Source: Merluccius polli (lineage: Eukaryota; Chordata; Actinopteri; Gadiformes; Merlucciidae). Taken from it: DNA of 64,000 nt. Under the pieces are notes generated by a model. The model ran no database searches, was not told where the DNA came from, and saw only the letters and a list, made by a program, of their open reading frames with translations. A program made the position numbers and the translations under genes. Below are positions 1 to 13,500 of this stretch, piece after piece. Every line of letters begins with the position of its first letter. The first letter of the stretch is position 1. The stretch covers positions 62,001-126,000 of the forward strand of contig JAOPHQ010004263.1 of NCBI GenBank assembly GCA_030340625.1, given 5' to 3'.

Positions 1-965
1 GATGTGCCCTTTCTCGTGAGTCGGGTCACATTGAACAAGATTAAAAGATTCAATGAGGTTTAAGAAATCAGTGACCAGTGGTCTTGATCTACAGCATACA
101 TGTATATTGAAATCTCCAGAAATAACAAAATGATCGTATTTCACAGAGACACATGACAGAAAATCTGCAAAGTCACAGATGAAATCCTTATTAAATTTTG
201 GAGGGCGATAAACAACCACAAACATAACAGAGAACGAGGAAAGTTGTAGTTCAATAGTTTGCAGTTCAAAGCTGGAGTAGGTAGCAGATGGAGTAGGACG
301 GCACTGAAAGCTGGATTTGAACACCAAGGCCAGACCGCCACCTCTGCCGGTGATCCGGCGATCGGGGTAGTCAATGGCTCAGGGAGAATAGGACGGATCC
401 AACAGCCCCTCATGTGCAGTGCGCGCTTCACCGCGGGGAAATAGCGTCCGTCATCGATAAGATGAGCATCAGGCCCTCCAAAAGAAGCCACCAGGTAGGT
501 CTTGAGTTTCACGATCACGCCACCTCGTTTTCCGCGTTTTCTGAAACGCTTTTTCCGAGGAAGAGCGTAGGGGAAATGCAGGAGGTGCGCAGGGACATCG
601 GTAAGCACAGGCGGGAGATTGGTGTGTTGCTTTCCTAGTCTGGACTTTGATAATAACAGCGACTCGCTGAGAGCCTTAATGTTAAAAAGAGCCTGGCGAT
701 TGTAAACAAACAGAGTGGATACATCTTGGCAAAATACACATAGCAGTAGGGTAACTACAAACAATATGCTGAGCAAACGAGGGAGATGAGGTTGACGGCT
801 TGCCACCACAGGCACCATCTTGCTACGGCTGCTGCACCTACCTCCTGACTTCGACGTCATGAAAAGAATGCAACTTGAGGGACACCGGCGGCGAGGTGTG
901 TGTGTGGATGTGTAGAAATCTGGGCAGCAGTTGATGTCAGTGTTCGAGAGAGGGTTTAGCTTCAC
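1..965 (-). mobile_element. LINE fragment (L2/CR1-like), 5' part with endonuclease start
   Basis: Read on the minus strand, this stretch has an open lead of about 200 codons with a basic patch (PRKKRFRKRGKRGG), typical of the segment before the endonuclease of fish Jockey-group LINEs. It is followed, after a frameshift near 300-360, by endonuclease wording: GRGGGLALVFKS, VVVYRPPKFN, and SGDFNIHV at about 100-125. The element continues left of position 1. The frameshift makes it a dead copy. The clade is inferred from wording only. Confidence 0.75.
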
Positions 966-1326
966 TTATACTACATATCATATACAACAACGGTATTAGC
1001 TTATAAAAAAGGATCACAAAGTTGGCGTGGGTTGTAACTATGGGGATAACACGTTCCCCTCCTTCCTCGAACTCTTCACCTAAAATGCATTTTTTCAGTG
1101 TTAGAATTTGAGCTGAAACAGGGGGTTTACTTACACTTTAAAGAGAGAAGGAAACTAAACTATTTAAAGGCTCTACGAGGAGGTGGTGATTTCCATTCAA
1201 CAGAGAGCATCTGGGAAAAAGGGGAAATCTGATGGTCCATATACCAAAGAATTACTCTCTACACAGACACACACACTTGCAAACTCCTTGTAGAGGCCTG
1301 AACGCTGCCATTTCTGTCCCATCCAT

Positions 1327-1445
<119 letters not shown>

Positions 1446-1486
1446 TTCCAACTACAGGGTAAAGACTAGTGCAGGTTTCACTAAAG

Positions 1487-2333
1487 GCCTGTACAGATCA
1501 ATGATTCGCAACGAGACTGCTTGCAACTGGCAACTGCTTGCAAAAGAAGAATGACAAGATAACGTTCTGAAATTGGACCGTTCGCACCACTGCAACGAGC
1601 AACGACGTGAAGCCGTACGTGGCTATTGCAGTGGTAGAGACCGGGTGCTAATAACATTATGCCAGGAATTGGAAGCTGGCAATGTACCATCCAAAAACAA
1701 AACACATACTTCAGGGACTATATTTCACCTGGAGGAAGACTAAATTAATGATAACACTGCGCTTTCCAGCAACTGGTGAAAGATGAAATATCAACACAGT
1801 GAGTTTACCACTTACATTATTATAATTTCCCCTTTTAAAATAAGCTTGTCCAATGCATAGGTTCAGATGTAAAGCATGAATGTCAGGACGTGATGTAAAG
1901 CTTATAACATACTTTTAATAAACACTGTACACCTGAACTCTAGCGGCAATGCTTTTCTCCTATTCCCCGGTATGGCCGTCCGTGTTTAACCCCGGAACTG
2001 CGCGCTTCCAACCAGAGTGGCTTAAGTGAAAACCCGGAACAGGTTTCTTCACATTACCGTTGCAGACTTTTGTTTTTCCGCAAACAAGTCATTTTAATGT
2101 TGTGGTCCATCATGGAGCTTTCTTTGAAAAAAGGTGTATTTGTGCTGTTTGCTGATTGGCTGAAGAGAAATAGCTACGTCCTTACGTTCTAAAACTGCAC
2201 TTGGCGATTTGACGAGGGAGGTCTTTAGAAACCCCAGGCAGTGGTTTCAGATGCAGCAACCAGTTTACACCGCTGCAACTTTCTCTGCAACCTTCTAAAA
2301 CCGTTGTGAATCATTAATCTGAACTGGGCTTAA
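1487..2333. mobile_element. possible MITE with degenerate inverted ends
   Basis: The left end (ggcctgtacagatcaatgat, continuing tcgcaacg) resembles the reverse complement of 2290-2333 (aatgattcacaacgg after gcccagttcagat). The interior has no coding potential. I could not fix a target duplication, so class and exact ends are uncertain. Confidence 0.35.
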
Positions 2334-2424
2334 TGATGCAACTAGTGCACTACTAAGCTCAGGTAAATTACAGACTGGAGGCAGCCGGATGGAGATGGTT
2401 TGCAAAGCCGTCGTCAGGGAAACT

Positions 2425-2640
2425 ACAAGTTTAAGTTTAAGTTTATTTAAAAGGGGACAGTGCAATTTCATAGAACACATGATTACACATGGTTAAAAAA
2501 GCCAGAATTAGCCAGAAGGCTAGTTTACAAGATGACTTGATGTGACAGTTCCCATGGTGATCCCACATTACCGTGCACGTCTATTGTTAACCACTGGAGT
2601 TGTACTGTAACAGAGTACTCCGAAGCTATTTCTTCTAAAG
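2425..2640 (-). mobile_element. LINE/SINE 3'-end fragment
   Basis: The repeated gtttaa units, then tttatttaaaaggggacagt and a stretch containing agccagaattagccagaagg, resemble a retroposon tail in minus orientation. No coding part is visible. Bases 2641-3271 show nothing else I can name. Confidence 0.35.
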
Positions 2641-3301
2641 CAAAGGGTGTACAGTGTTTTCACCCTCACCCCGATATTGGTCACAACTTGAGTAATCGAG
2701 GAACATCGTTTGGAGCTTGTGATTCATATGTTAAAGAGATCAGCCTACTTTCTCAGGGACAAAATCGACTTTTGGTTTTCCAATTCCTTCCAAGAGATGT
2801 CTTTAATGAGAAAGAAAAAAAAGAGGACATAAAAAAAAGATATCTATTAGTTGCTACTTGCCTTACTTATTAACTTTATTGATCATATTGTATCTTTTAT
2901 GTTTCCTTGTTTTTTTTTTTAACCTCTACGCGAATGTTGTTTTAGCGAATATATAGTGTTTTGGAAACTTTTTAAGTTTTACAGATCTGCAATCTGTTGA
3001 CAAATGTACCAAACCTGAGAGGACTGAACACTAAAACGTATTTTGAGAAGGAGCTCGACCCGGGCACCAACACGACGACACTCAACAGCTCGTCGTCTTT
3101 ACCATTTTAAATTAAATCCACACCAAAAAAAACAAACATCCCACCCACAGGCACACGGAGAGTCAGTAGAGGAAGATTTTGAATAGGAACTGTCAAGACT
3201 GTTTTCCACACCAAGTATCATGCATGCCTCCTAGGAGGCGGAGCCTAAAAGACAGGTGCGTAGAGGAGGAGTCATGAGAGAAAGGGGGCGTGGCTAATCA
3301 C

Positions 3302-3377
3302 CGGGAGCTCCGCGGGCCACTCGAGCTCCTCCAGATGCTCTAATATATTCTTCTTAGTGATGATGCCCAACAATATC
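3302..3377 (-). CDS. clcn3: clcn3 exon k: ClC-3B-type cassette exon
   Basis: The exon follows acceptor gtgttgcag and reads ILLGIITKKNILEHLEELEW PAELP. The wording KKNILEHLE is that of the alternative ClC-3B C-terminus; ClC-3A has KKDILRHM at this point. A weak donor (CTCCCG|gtgatt) after 76 bases allows it to be a cassette whose length is not a multiple of three, shifting the reading frame of a downstream exon that would lie left of position 1. If the donor is not used, translation runs ten more codons to a TGA at 3272. Which happens cannot be decided from the sequence alone. Confidence 0.85.
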
Positions 3378-5678
3378 CTGCAACACACAGCCGTTACTCG
3401 GCAACAGCCTGGCACAACAACAACAACAACAAAAAGGAGAGAGAAGAGGCACAAGAGACAGCAGAAGCACAAATCATACATAAATAGACATAACTGAAAA
3501 CACGCCACAAATTAAAAACAAAACATAATATGAATATCAACGTTAATGAATGTAGTCACTAAAAAGAAAATCATAACAAACCCATCACTGGTTGCCAGAC
3601 AGTCAGACCAGAAATAAGTAGATATTTAAGATACTGACGTAAATCGAAATCAACTTATTCCATGTAATATTTAGCTCAAACACTACATTTATATTAAGAT
3701 CATTAAAAGAAAAATAAATGTGGGTTAAAAATAAAATAATAATAAAACAAAATGAAGGGACTGCTGCTACTCTTAATCTCTGCATGCTGCCACAGCACAT
3801 CACAAGTGTACCCATTTGTCCGACAATGCAATGCCACCATCTAACCAGCAGGTGTCTCTGTGGCTAAGACACAGTGACTCCACAACACAAAGACACTAAA
3901 CAAACCCACCTAGCAAACACATACACCAATTTTCTTCTCAATGTTCGTCTAAATATAATCTTATGCCGTCCAGTATCCCACATGGCCTTGGGAAAGTATT
4001 TTTTTCACTAAACCGTCCACAGGATTAGTGAGCGTGGGTGAGTTTAACACAGCAGTCATGCCAGGCCAGGCCAGGCATTGTGTGAGCAGCAACGTAGCAG
4101 GGTGTGCGGGTGGTTGGTGCTCAGACATGTTAGTGAAATGTAAAGGATGAGGGATTTAAAGGCCCAATGTGTAGAATTCCGTGGCATCTAGTGAAACAGT
4201 TTGTACAAATGTTCTGAATGGATATGACATTAAAATTGCTGTTTAGAAGTATATCCAGCTAGCTCTACAACAGTAAATGTGTATCCCACCAGGAACGTCC
4301 CACCTTCTAAACTGAATGTGACATTTATAACAGCATAGTACTACTGTGGTGGGGTATTAAAATAATCACACATCTCTTTAACAGTTTATGGCATTAAGTT
4401 AGAAAGATATTGGATATTCAACAGATATTCATGCTCCGAATTACAGTGACGCAATCACAATTACGCGATCACAGCTATGAGTGATTGCGGAATTAAACCG
4501 ATGTGTTATTAGAAGTGTAACCTGTTTAGAAGTTAGAAGTAGTGTTTAGAAGTGTAACCTGCTAGCCTTACAACAGTAAAAAGCAGGTAAAAAACTGCGT
4601 GGCCAGTGGGGCTCCAGCGTGAATGTAACACACATACTGTATACAGGCAACTTCCATATGTGTACATTGGTGGAAACTATCACAGAAAAAAACAAAACGA
4701 GTACACGAGTACTCGTTGAGATTTGAACCGTGTATTCAATTATAGTTACCGGTATTTATTGTACCCCTAGCCCTTACTTGGCACCTTACAGGCCAGTGCA
4801 GGCCACCATAGCTTCTCCTACGTCGTTGGAAAGGGAGAGGTGAGGGAGGGGTATTCAGTTTGTTGTAATCTGCAACCTCACCGCTAGATGCCACTAAATT
4901 CTACACAGTGTACCTTTAAGGAAGGAGAATGGGACCCATATGGATTTTTTTTTGTGCCAGTAAAAGTTTTGTTCTTATTATCAATTTGGGAAGTATCGGG
5001 TTTATATCTAAAGGTTCTGCCAGAATGGACATTTTCGGCAAATTGTTTGATATGGATTTTTGTTTTTAAACTTGTTATTAAAATACGAAATTAACTCATT
5101 GGCTGCCAGCCATTTTCAGTGCAGAGAGCCCCATACTGCCAAGCGTTTTACAGCATTTTGACTGATTTCCTAAGACCCACTTAACAGTGAGTTCTATGAC
5201 TATGTAAACACTGAAACTATCAAAAGAAAGAGTAGACTCTCTTCTTTAATCAGGAACAAACCGTTTGTTTCTACCTTTTTCCGTTCTTTAGTAATCGGCA
5301 GTAGAACATACGTTGGTTTCACCAAAAACACCTGTTTTTGACCAAAAATGGAGAAAACAAGCTTTTTGTGAAAAGAAACTTTTTTTGCTTTAGTGACACC
5401 TTTAACATCTGAAAAGTGGTTTCCCTCCATAAAACAGCAAAAACAACATTGAGAAAGGTATTTTGATAGGACAATAATAATTTATTTGCAAATATATAAC
5501 CAATATATAATATAAATATAAATTACTTTTTTTTCTTCAAAATGTCAGTTGTACAATTCTTTACAGGTATGTATTTCTGTATGTTGTCACAGCTATATCA
5601 AATCCTGTGTGTGTGTGTGTGTGTGTGTGTGTATTTCTGTATGTTGTCGCAGCTATATCAAATCCTATGTGTGTGCGC

Positions 5679-5739
<61 letters not shown>

Positions 5740-8700
5740 CTTGTTTCCACCCCTACACAAAATAGTTCAGCTTAGTGTGGTAAACTGTAAAACACTCTCC
5801 TGCGTGCAAGGGGACACAACAGGACTGACACCACATTTTGGTCTCGCTGCGCACCCCGGCGAGCACTTGAGTCTACAGCGTCCACTCGCAGAGCAGAGTC
5901 TACAGCGTCCGCAGTCTACTGTGAAACAATTCACTCCAAAAAGGGTTATGGTTATGGTTAGGGTTAGCGTAATCTATCACCGTGACCGGGTTATTATTGG
6001 AGTGAATGGACGCTGTAGACTCTGCTCGTCTCTTACCACCGCGAACGGGTTTATGAGAACCCAGATCGTTTCACACAGACGCGGGAGGGTTTTGCGTCAG
6101 TATCAGACGTCTAGCGGCGTGACAAATCGTCGGTATATTACGAGTTGGGACGAGTTGGGATTATCGTTGCAAACAACTGCGACACATACTCTGTTCGAGT
6201 GTTAGCTGTCTAAAGTTTCTCTTACGTTTCGCTGGCGCCATATTCACTTTCTTCACCCATTAGGCTACTGTTTACTCATCTCTCCCATCCTATTTGGCAC
6301 GGGGCCCACCTAGTGGGTCAGTTCAGTAGTACATACTATGTTTACAAGCCTGATTTTTTGTGACAAGGTCCTCTAGATCGCTCCCCAGTCAGCCCCGTTG
6401 AAAAACATAATTGACGTCTATAGACGTCATTGGCAGCCAATGAGTTAACATTAAGACATTGCTAGTATGCCCTAGGTTGGAGCATTCCGTGTTTTGTACT
6501 TTTGACTTCAGTGTTTTGATAAAAAAATAACCCAAAGATGAGAACAGCACAACATCGTTACAATCAGCACACAGGCAAAGACTCTCCAAAAAATACACAA
6601 ACAAAAAACCCCACACTTTAATTTCCAGGCTCCTGTGAAATCAGATTTCCCCTCCGATCAAAACAACTCATCGCGCGGAGGAGGCCGGCCGACTCACCCG
6701 TTGTGGGTGACCAGACACTGGCGCAGGCCCAGCTTGCGGAAGATATCCACCACGATCTCCATGGGTGTGTGGTCGGTGACGGTGAAGGGGCTCATGTCCA
6801 GGATGGAGCGCAGCTTAAGGGGCCGGGGGCTGTCAGCCGGCAGGGTGGGGGCGTGCTGGGTGAAGTAGACTCTGGAGGTCAGCATGATACCCTCCTGCTT
6901 ACGACGAGCGTTCTCTGACAGGGAGGGAGAGAGAGATTCTTGTCAACGTTTTAACAACACAATCAGTTGACCAACCACTTGTGTTAAAGCACATTCGGAT
7001 AGTAATGGGATCCTTTTTTGCGAGAACTCGAAAAAGACAGGAGATGGAGAGGGGAGACGGGAGAGGAGAGGAAGAATGACAAAGAGAGAGATGCGTCGAA
7101 AAGATACAAAAATAAGAAAAACAACTGCACAGAACACACACAATATAATATAAAAATGAAGACACAAAAACACAGACAATATAAATATAAATGATAAAGT
7201 ATGTGTATAATAATACTAGTGTACAATACTTGTACTTGTGATTTCATACTGTATACATTTGTAATAGTTAAAAAGCTGTGCATGCGGGGTCCTTCCTCAC
7301 CGACGGCGATGGTGATGTCTCGGCGCAGCGCAAACCCCACCAGCCTCTGCGACTCCTTGGACACGATGACGGGGAAGCCGTTGTAGCTGGTCTCGTTGAT
7401 GACCGCTTGCAGCTCCGCCACGCTCAGATCATCCTGCGTCAGTACCGCCAGCGGCGGGTCGCTACGCCGCGGCCGCATCACCTCGCGCGCCAGTGTTGTG
7501 TGCGTGAACTCCTCCTTGGCGTCCAGGAAGGGGTAGCCATTGAGGCGAATGTGCGACTCATAGATGCCCTCGCGGCCGAACGCGTCACCCACCCACTTGC
7601 TGGTCATGACAGCCGCCATCAGCGGCACGATGTACTCCAGGCCGCCGGTCAGCTCAAACACGATGACCACCAGGGAGACTGTCATGCGGGTCACGCCGCC
7701 TGCGGAGGAGAGGGGGGGCATGATTCACGGATCAGCACCATGTTGGTTTGGCCATGTTGGTTCGTTGGGTGTGGAAATGGCATGCAAAACTAAAAATGAA
7801 CTATGAATTTTTGAGGGTTTACCCACCCAACTAACCACTATGGCCGCTAGGTAAATAAGGTCTATTCATGTGTTGCATTGCAAATTAATTGTGGCGTTAC
7901 CATGGCGACCATCAACGACTGTAGTGATAGTGTGTGTAGTCAAAGCTCATGGTTCAACATAGGCGGAAAACAGAAAAGATGCTAACAGAATGGACCAGGC
8001 CACAACTGACCCAAGACTCAGTTTTGCTTGACTCGCCTTCTCTCACGACTCTGACTTGTTTAATTAAAATCAACAGACAACGAAAGTGTACGCCACTAAA
8101 ATGACAAGTTTTTGCCGAACACTAAACAGAAAATGCTAAATAACACACCTCTTTTGATCCTCCCGTCAGAAATGTGAGGAGCAAATACGCATCCTGGAGA
8201 GTAAATACTTGCAATGAGCCACACATGAAAGGCATTGTGCGTTGTTCTTCCTGTTCTTCGCAAATAGAAGACGCTAGCTACTTCCTTCACCCCCTGGTCA
8301 TCAGCGTTTGCCGAGGACATAATTGGTACTTGTATGAGTATTATATTTTTGTTGCTCATACGAAAAAAAAAAAAAAAAGAAAAAATCGCAATCGCCTCGG
8401 GACTCACCGAGACACGCAGCCGCCCCAACCATGGCGTAGAGGCCCGGCGTGATGCAGTCGGCGCCCACCTCACACCACTCCTTGAAGAGGAACCAGTCGT
8501 GGTGGTAGTAGGCCAGCTGCTCCATGGCGATTCCCACAATGCGGCCCGCGATCGCTCCGATGGCCATGCTGGGGATGAACAGGCCGGAGGGAACCTGGAG
8601 GGGGGGGGGGGGGGGCACCAGATATCAGTTTCAGGTAATATATTTGAATTTGAAGAGTCAGGGTACCGTTGCCCCACTTCAACCAAGCAACTCTCATGCG

Positions 8701-10440
8701 TTCTCCATGTCTTATTATGAGTCTTGGAGAAAGCAAGACTAAAACACACTAAAATGTGAATCACTCAATCATAAAACCCTGTTAAAACATTTTTTATTCC
8801 AACAATTAAAAAAGCCTGTTGAAATGTTTTCCCCCCCAGCAGCCACTCACCTTGAGTCCGAATGTGAAGATGGTAATGATGATCTTGAAGATGAGCGCCA
8901 GGCAGAGCTGCCACATGGCGGCGTAGACCCCAGGCCCCGCGGGCCGGTTGGGGGTCTCAGTGAAGGTTTTGCTGCCGTTCATCTGGCTGCGGTACTGGCA
9001 GAGCTGGGAGGACTCGAGCGGGCCGCAGTCGGTGAACAGCTCCTTGATGAGCTCACTGGTGTTCTGGCGCGTGTACGGGTTGGGGAAGGCCACCACCGCT
9101 GTGATGGCCGCCACCAGGATGACCTCTAGCACCGGGTACTTGCCTGGGTGAAGAAACAAAAGGTTTAGTTGGGAGTACCGTACGACCAGACTTATGGGGA
9201 CTAGGGTAACGGGGTCCAGACTTATGAGGACCAGACTAAAGGGGACCAGACTTACGGGGACCAGGCTTACTGGGACCAGTCTTACGGGGACCAGGCTAAC
9301 TGGGACCATGCTTACGGGGACCAGACTTACGGGGACCAGGCTTACAGGGCGCATTTGATTTGAGGTGAAGGGTGTTTACAACATTTATCTACAGGCTATT
9401 AATGTCACACGTACCATTGTTTCTCGTGTGTTCTTTTTAAATACATTTGCTTTATGCGTAGCTACTTGCCAAAGCGGGTGGACTTGCGTCGCCGGCACCA
9501 GGCGATGTTGGCCCTGATGAAGAAGGCGCCCCAGAGGCCCCCGAACACCCCCAGCAGGATGAAGGGCAGCAGCTCAAAGAGGTACCAGGGCGTGTGGTAC
9601 TCCACGTAGAAAAGCACCAGGCGGCTGTTCCCAAACGGGTTGATGGAGCGCAGCACAAATGCCGCCACCAGGGCGGCGAAGAAGGAGCGCCACAGAGTCT
9701 TCAGGGGGAAGTAGTAGCTCACCTGGAGAGGAGAAGGAGGAGTGACAGATAATTTATAGACACAACGGTCCACCTCAAGGCTAACATGTGTGACCTGTAT
9801 TGGAAATATTCCCCATTCGGAGATCAGGGGCCGTATTCACAAAGGATCTTAGCGCTAAAAGTAGCTCCTAACTGGCGAATTTAGGAGAAACTCCTAAAAA
9901 TAATGGGCGTGTCAGTCTTAAATTTAGGACTCCTAATTTTTTTCACTAAGAGCAATTCACAAAGTATTTTAGGCCTAAAAGTAACACCTAAGTCTAGGAG
10001 AGCCTAAAAGTCCTCGAGAGGACTCATAACTCACTAAGACCTATTCACAAAGAATCGGAAAATGACTGCGAGACGAAATGTTTTGGAGACAGTGGAAGAC
10101 TGTGAATTGATCAAGAGATATAGGCTAAATCGTGAGGGTATAAAACTTGTTGTGGAATTAGTGCGGGATGCAATAACATCCCCGACTAACAGGAATAACT
10201 CGATTAGGAAATAAAATGTTTGGCAACACTACGATATTTAGCAACAGGGAAAATGCAAGTTTGCAATGCCGACGATTTAGGAATATCGCAACCATCAGTC
10301 AGCCATAAACCGAACCATCAACGCGCTCTGTAGACCACATATCAATTCAATTCAATTCAAACTTTATTAAGGACACATCTCATGAAAGGTCCATAACTCC
10401 AACACAACAATAATAAAATAATAAAAATAGAATAAAAAAT

Positions 10441-10501
<61 letters not shown>

Positions 10502-13500
10502 GCCTACATGTATGTAAATATACACACACACACACAATTCCACAATGATCATATATTTACATACAGGCTAGAAGAGCTGACAGCTCAGTTCAAAGTTGGT
10601 TAAGGCTGAAATAATACCATTAATATCATCCAACAGTTTATTCGGTTTCCTTTGGACAATCAACAACTACACATGATCAAAGCCAACTTCATGGCAATTG
10701 CAGGTATGGCCGGTGTGGTCGGTGCTGTTGACGGGACGCACATACAAATAATTGCGCCATCAAAAGATGAGGACGTGTTCGTCAATAGAAAGAAAGTACA
10801 TTCCATCAACACGCAGATTGCTTTTGATGCAACTTTTAACATTCTTGATGTTGCGAAGTGGCCTGGGTCTACCCATGATCCGCGTATTTTAATGGGGAGC
10901 GGTCTGAGGCGTGAGGCACCATGTACCAGTTGGGTGTCTTGCTGGGTGACAGTGGCTGTCCCTGCAAGACGTCTTGACACCCTATCTCAGTCCACAACCG
11001 GGAGCACAGTTAAAGTATAACATGCAAGTGATTACGCAGATTACGATTAGTCCTATGCGTAAAAAACATCGTATTAGCTCTTTGTCGCCTTTTATTTGTT
11101 GAATCCATATTTATTATTGTTTGCTGTGTTCCTCCATATATGTTAGGGCACACAAAAATACACGAAATCTTGTGGAGAGGATGTGATCACAGTGATCACT
11201 GTATGCGCCATTCTCCACAACCGGTATGGGCTTTTATTAAAAGTGTTGAATAGTGGAGATATGCTCATTGAATAATAGTTTGCAGGGTGCTTTTAATTGC
11301 CTCCTTGAATTAATGCAACTTACGTATTTTTATTGTTTTTATTGTTTATCTCTCTCTCTTTAACGTGCATATAGGCTACAACGTCATTATCGTGGTCTGC
11401 ACAAACTTGGCATCATGCGTGTATTCTGCTAACTGCACTTGTAAAGTATTTGGATGTTTGGCTGGTTTAGGATGAGTGCTACCAGAATGGTGTGTCGGTT
11501 AGAACACAGGAATGAGTCCAGGAAGTACAATTCAGTTGATTTTATTGCCATTTGCTTTCCTTTGATGTCTTAATGTTGTTTTACATTTGCTGAATGTTGC
11601 TGGTGATCTACAATCAAACAAACCCAACTTTACTGTTACAAATCATAATTATACATGCACAGAACCACAAAGGAAATCTTTAACCAAATTAAATGATTAA
11701 CAGTTCCCAAAGTAATATCAAATGCAAAAGGATTGAAATAAACTTACAATGTCATAGACGCAGCAAACACATGCAGCAGGCAGAGGAACAAGCAGTCAGT
11801 ACAAAGAAACAGTGAGGCTGATTACTAATAATCCTCAGGTGAAGGAAGCTCCCAGAAGGGGGCGTGTCTCCCAGTAGGAGTGGCAGGAGAGTTTGTGTGG
11901 CAGGGGAGTAACCGATTGGGATTTTGAACAGCCGCCCCCAAATGTGACAACATATTTGTCCAGATAAATCCCACTCATACAGTAGGATCATCGGGAAAGG
12001 CAGGAAGAGTGATGAGACGACTGACTGGACGGGTGAACTTTTTCCCATTTATGGCAATCTCAGCCACTCGAATGCGACCATCAGAACTGGGCAGGACCTT
12101 GGTGACTGTCCCTATGGGCCAGGAACTACGAGGGAGCTGGGGGTCAATCACCATGACAACGGCAGAAGGTGAGATGGAGGGACCATCCATTTTCCACTTC
12201 GAACGGGACTGAAGGCTTGGGAGATAATCCTTGATGAAGCTGACCCAGAACCTGTCGGCAAGGATCTGACTGTGTCTCCACTTCCTATGGGTTAAGAGCT
12301 CAGAATCAGCAAACAGTACTTGTGGAAGAGACGCATCTCGCCGCCCCATCAGAAGAATATTTGGCGTTATGGGGTCTGCGTCTGAGATGTTTGATGACAC
12401 GTAGCCAAGGGGTTTCGAATTCATTATCTCTTCAACTTCAACAAATACAGTATACAGGATTTCCTCTGTCACAACTTGAGTTCCTAAAGTGACACGCAGG
12501 GCAGATTTAATGGACCTCACCTCACGTTCCCATGTTCCTCCAAAGTGAGGGGCATGTGGTGGATTGAATGAGAACTTGATTTGCTGCTGTGCCAGTTTCT
12601 CTTGAAGCATGGGGGCAAGTTGAGCATAGGCTTCTCTGAGCTCCCTTTCTCCACCTCGGAAATTCGTGCCTTGGTCAGATATGAGTTCATGAGGACATCC
12701 TCTTCGGGCCACAAACCGACGAAGGGCTAAGAGGAAGCGGTCAGTGTCAAGGCTTGACAGGACCTCAAGATGGACACATCGAGTGGTCTGACATTTGAAA
12801 AGAATGCCCCATCTCTTCTCATGCCTTCGGCCGATTTTGATGGTGAAGGGGCCAAAGCAGTCCATGCCAGTTGACCAGAAGGGGGGCTTATGGAGACGAA
12901 GTTTGGAGGCAGGTAAGTCAGCCATACGAGGAACAGAGGGAGAGCTCTTCCATTTCCTACAGTCTACACATGTTTGCTGAACCTTCTTGACAGCCTGCCG
13001 GCCACGCAGAACCCAGTATTTCCGCCGAAGTTGGGCAAACACTCTTTGTGGCCCAGGGTGACGCAAAGAAGAATCAATTTCAGAGATGATTAGGGTGGTG
13101 ATGTGATTCACAGGGTCCAGGACAATTGGATGGATGACATCAGGCTCAAGATCTTCACTCTGACGGAGTCGGCCGCCCACTCTGATCAATCCTGTAGCCG
13201 AATCATATTCTGGAGCTAGTTCAGCCAGGCGACTTTGAGGAGGAACCTCTAGGCCATTTTCAAGTAGCTTGTATTCTGTATGGAAATCCTCTTTTTGAGC
13301 CTGACGTAGTAGATGAAGCTCTGCTTGGATGTATGTTCGCTTAGTGGAGTCCAGCTGCATACTCTCAGCAGTAGCATCAAGTAGCGCTGACCAGGTGCTG
13401 AACTGGGAATAGTCAGACTTTAATGGACTGTCAGATTGCTCTACATAACCACAGAACAGGGATTTTCTCAGTTCTGGCAAAGTTTCTTGAGAGGGTAGTA

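Noticed and set aside
5940..5968. Telomere-like ggttatggttagggttag
   Set aside because: Only two or three imperfect units, inside a transposon copy and repeated with it at 37020-37043; not a telomeric array.
5549..6205. 218-codon open frame
   Set aside because: It lies across the GT repeat and the non-coding interior of the piggyBac-like element, and a near copy at 36726-37280 is equally without protein-family features.
7201..7806. Plus-strand frames over the clcn3 exons
   Set aside because: Shadows of the minus-strand exons, without family resemblance.
9188..9350. Regular repeats resembling a CRISPR array
   Set aside because: The 15-bp units are contiguous without spacers and lie in a vertebrate intron; a minisatellite.
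8806..9354. Extended N-terminus of a separate protein (VSLVP repeats joined to KYPVLEV)
   Set aside because: The repeats are intronic; the acceptor at 9144 and exon f show the real structure. Kept only as a splicing curiosity.
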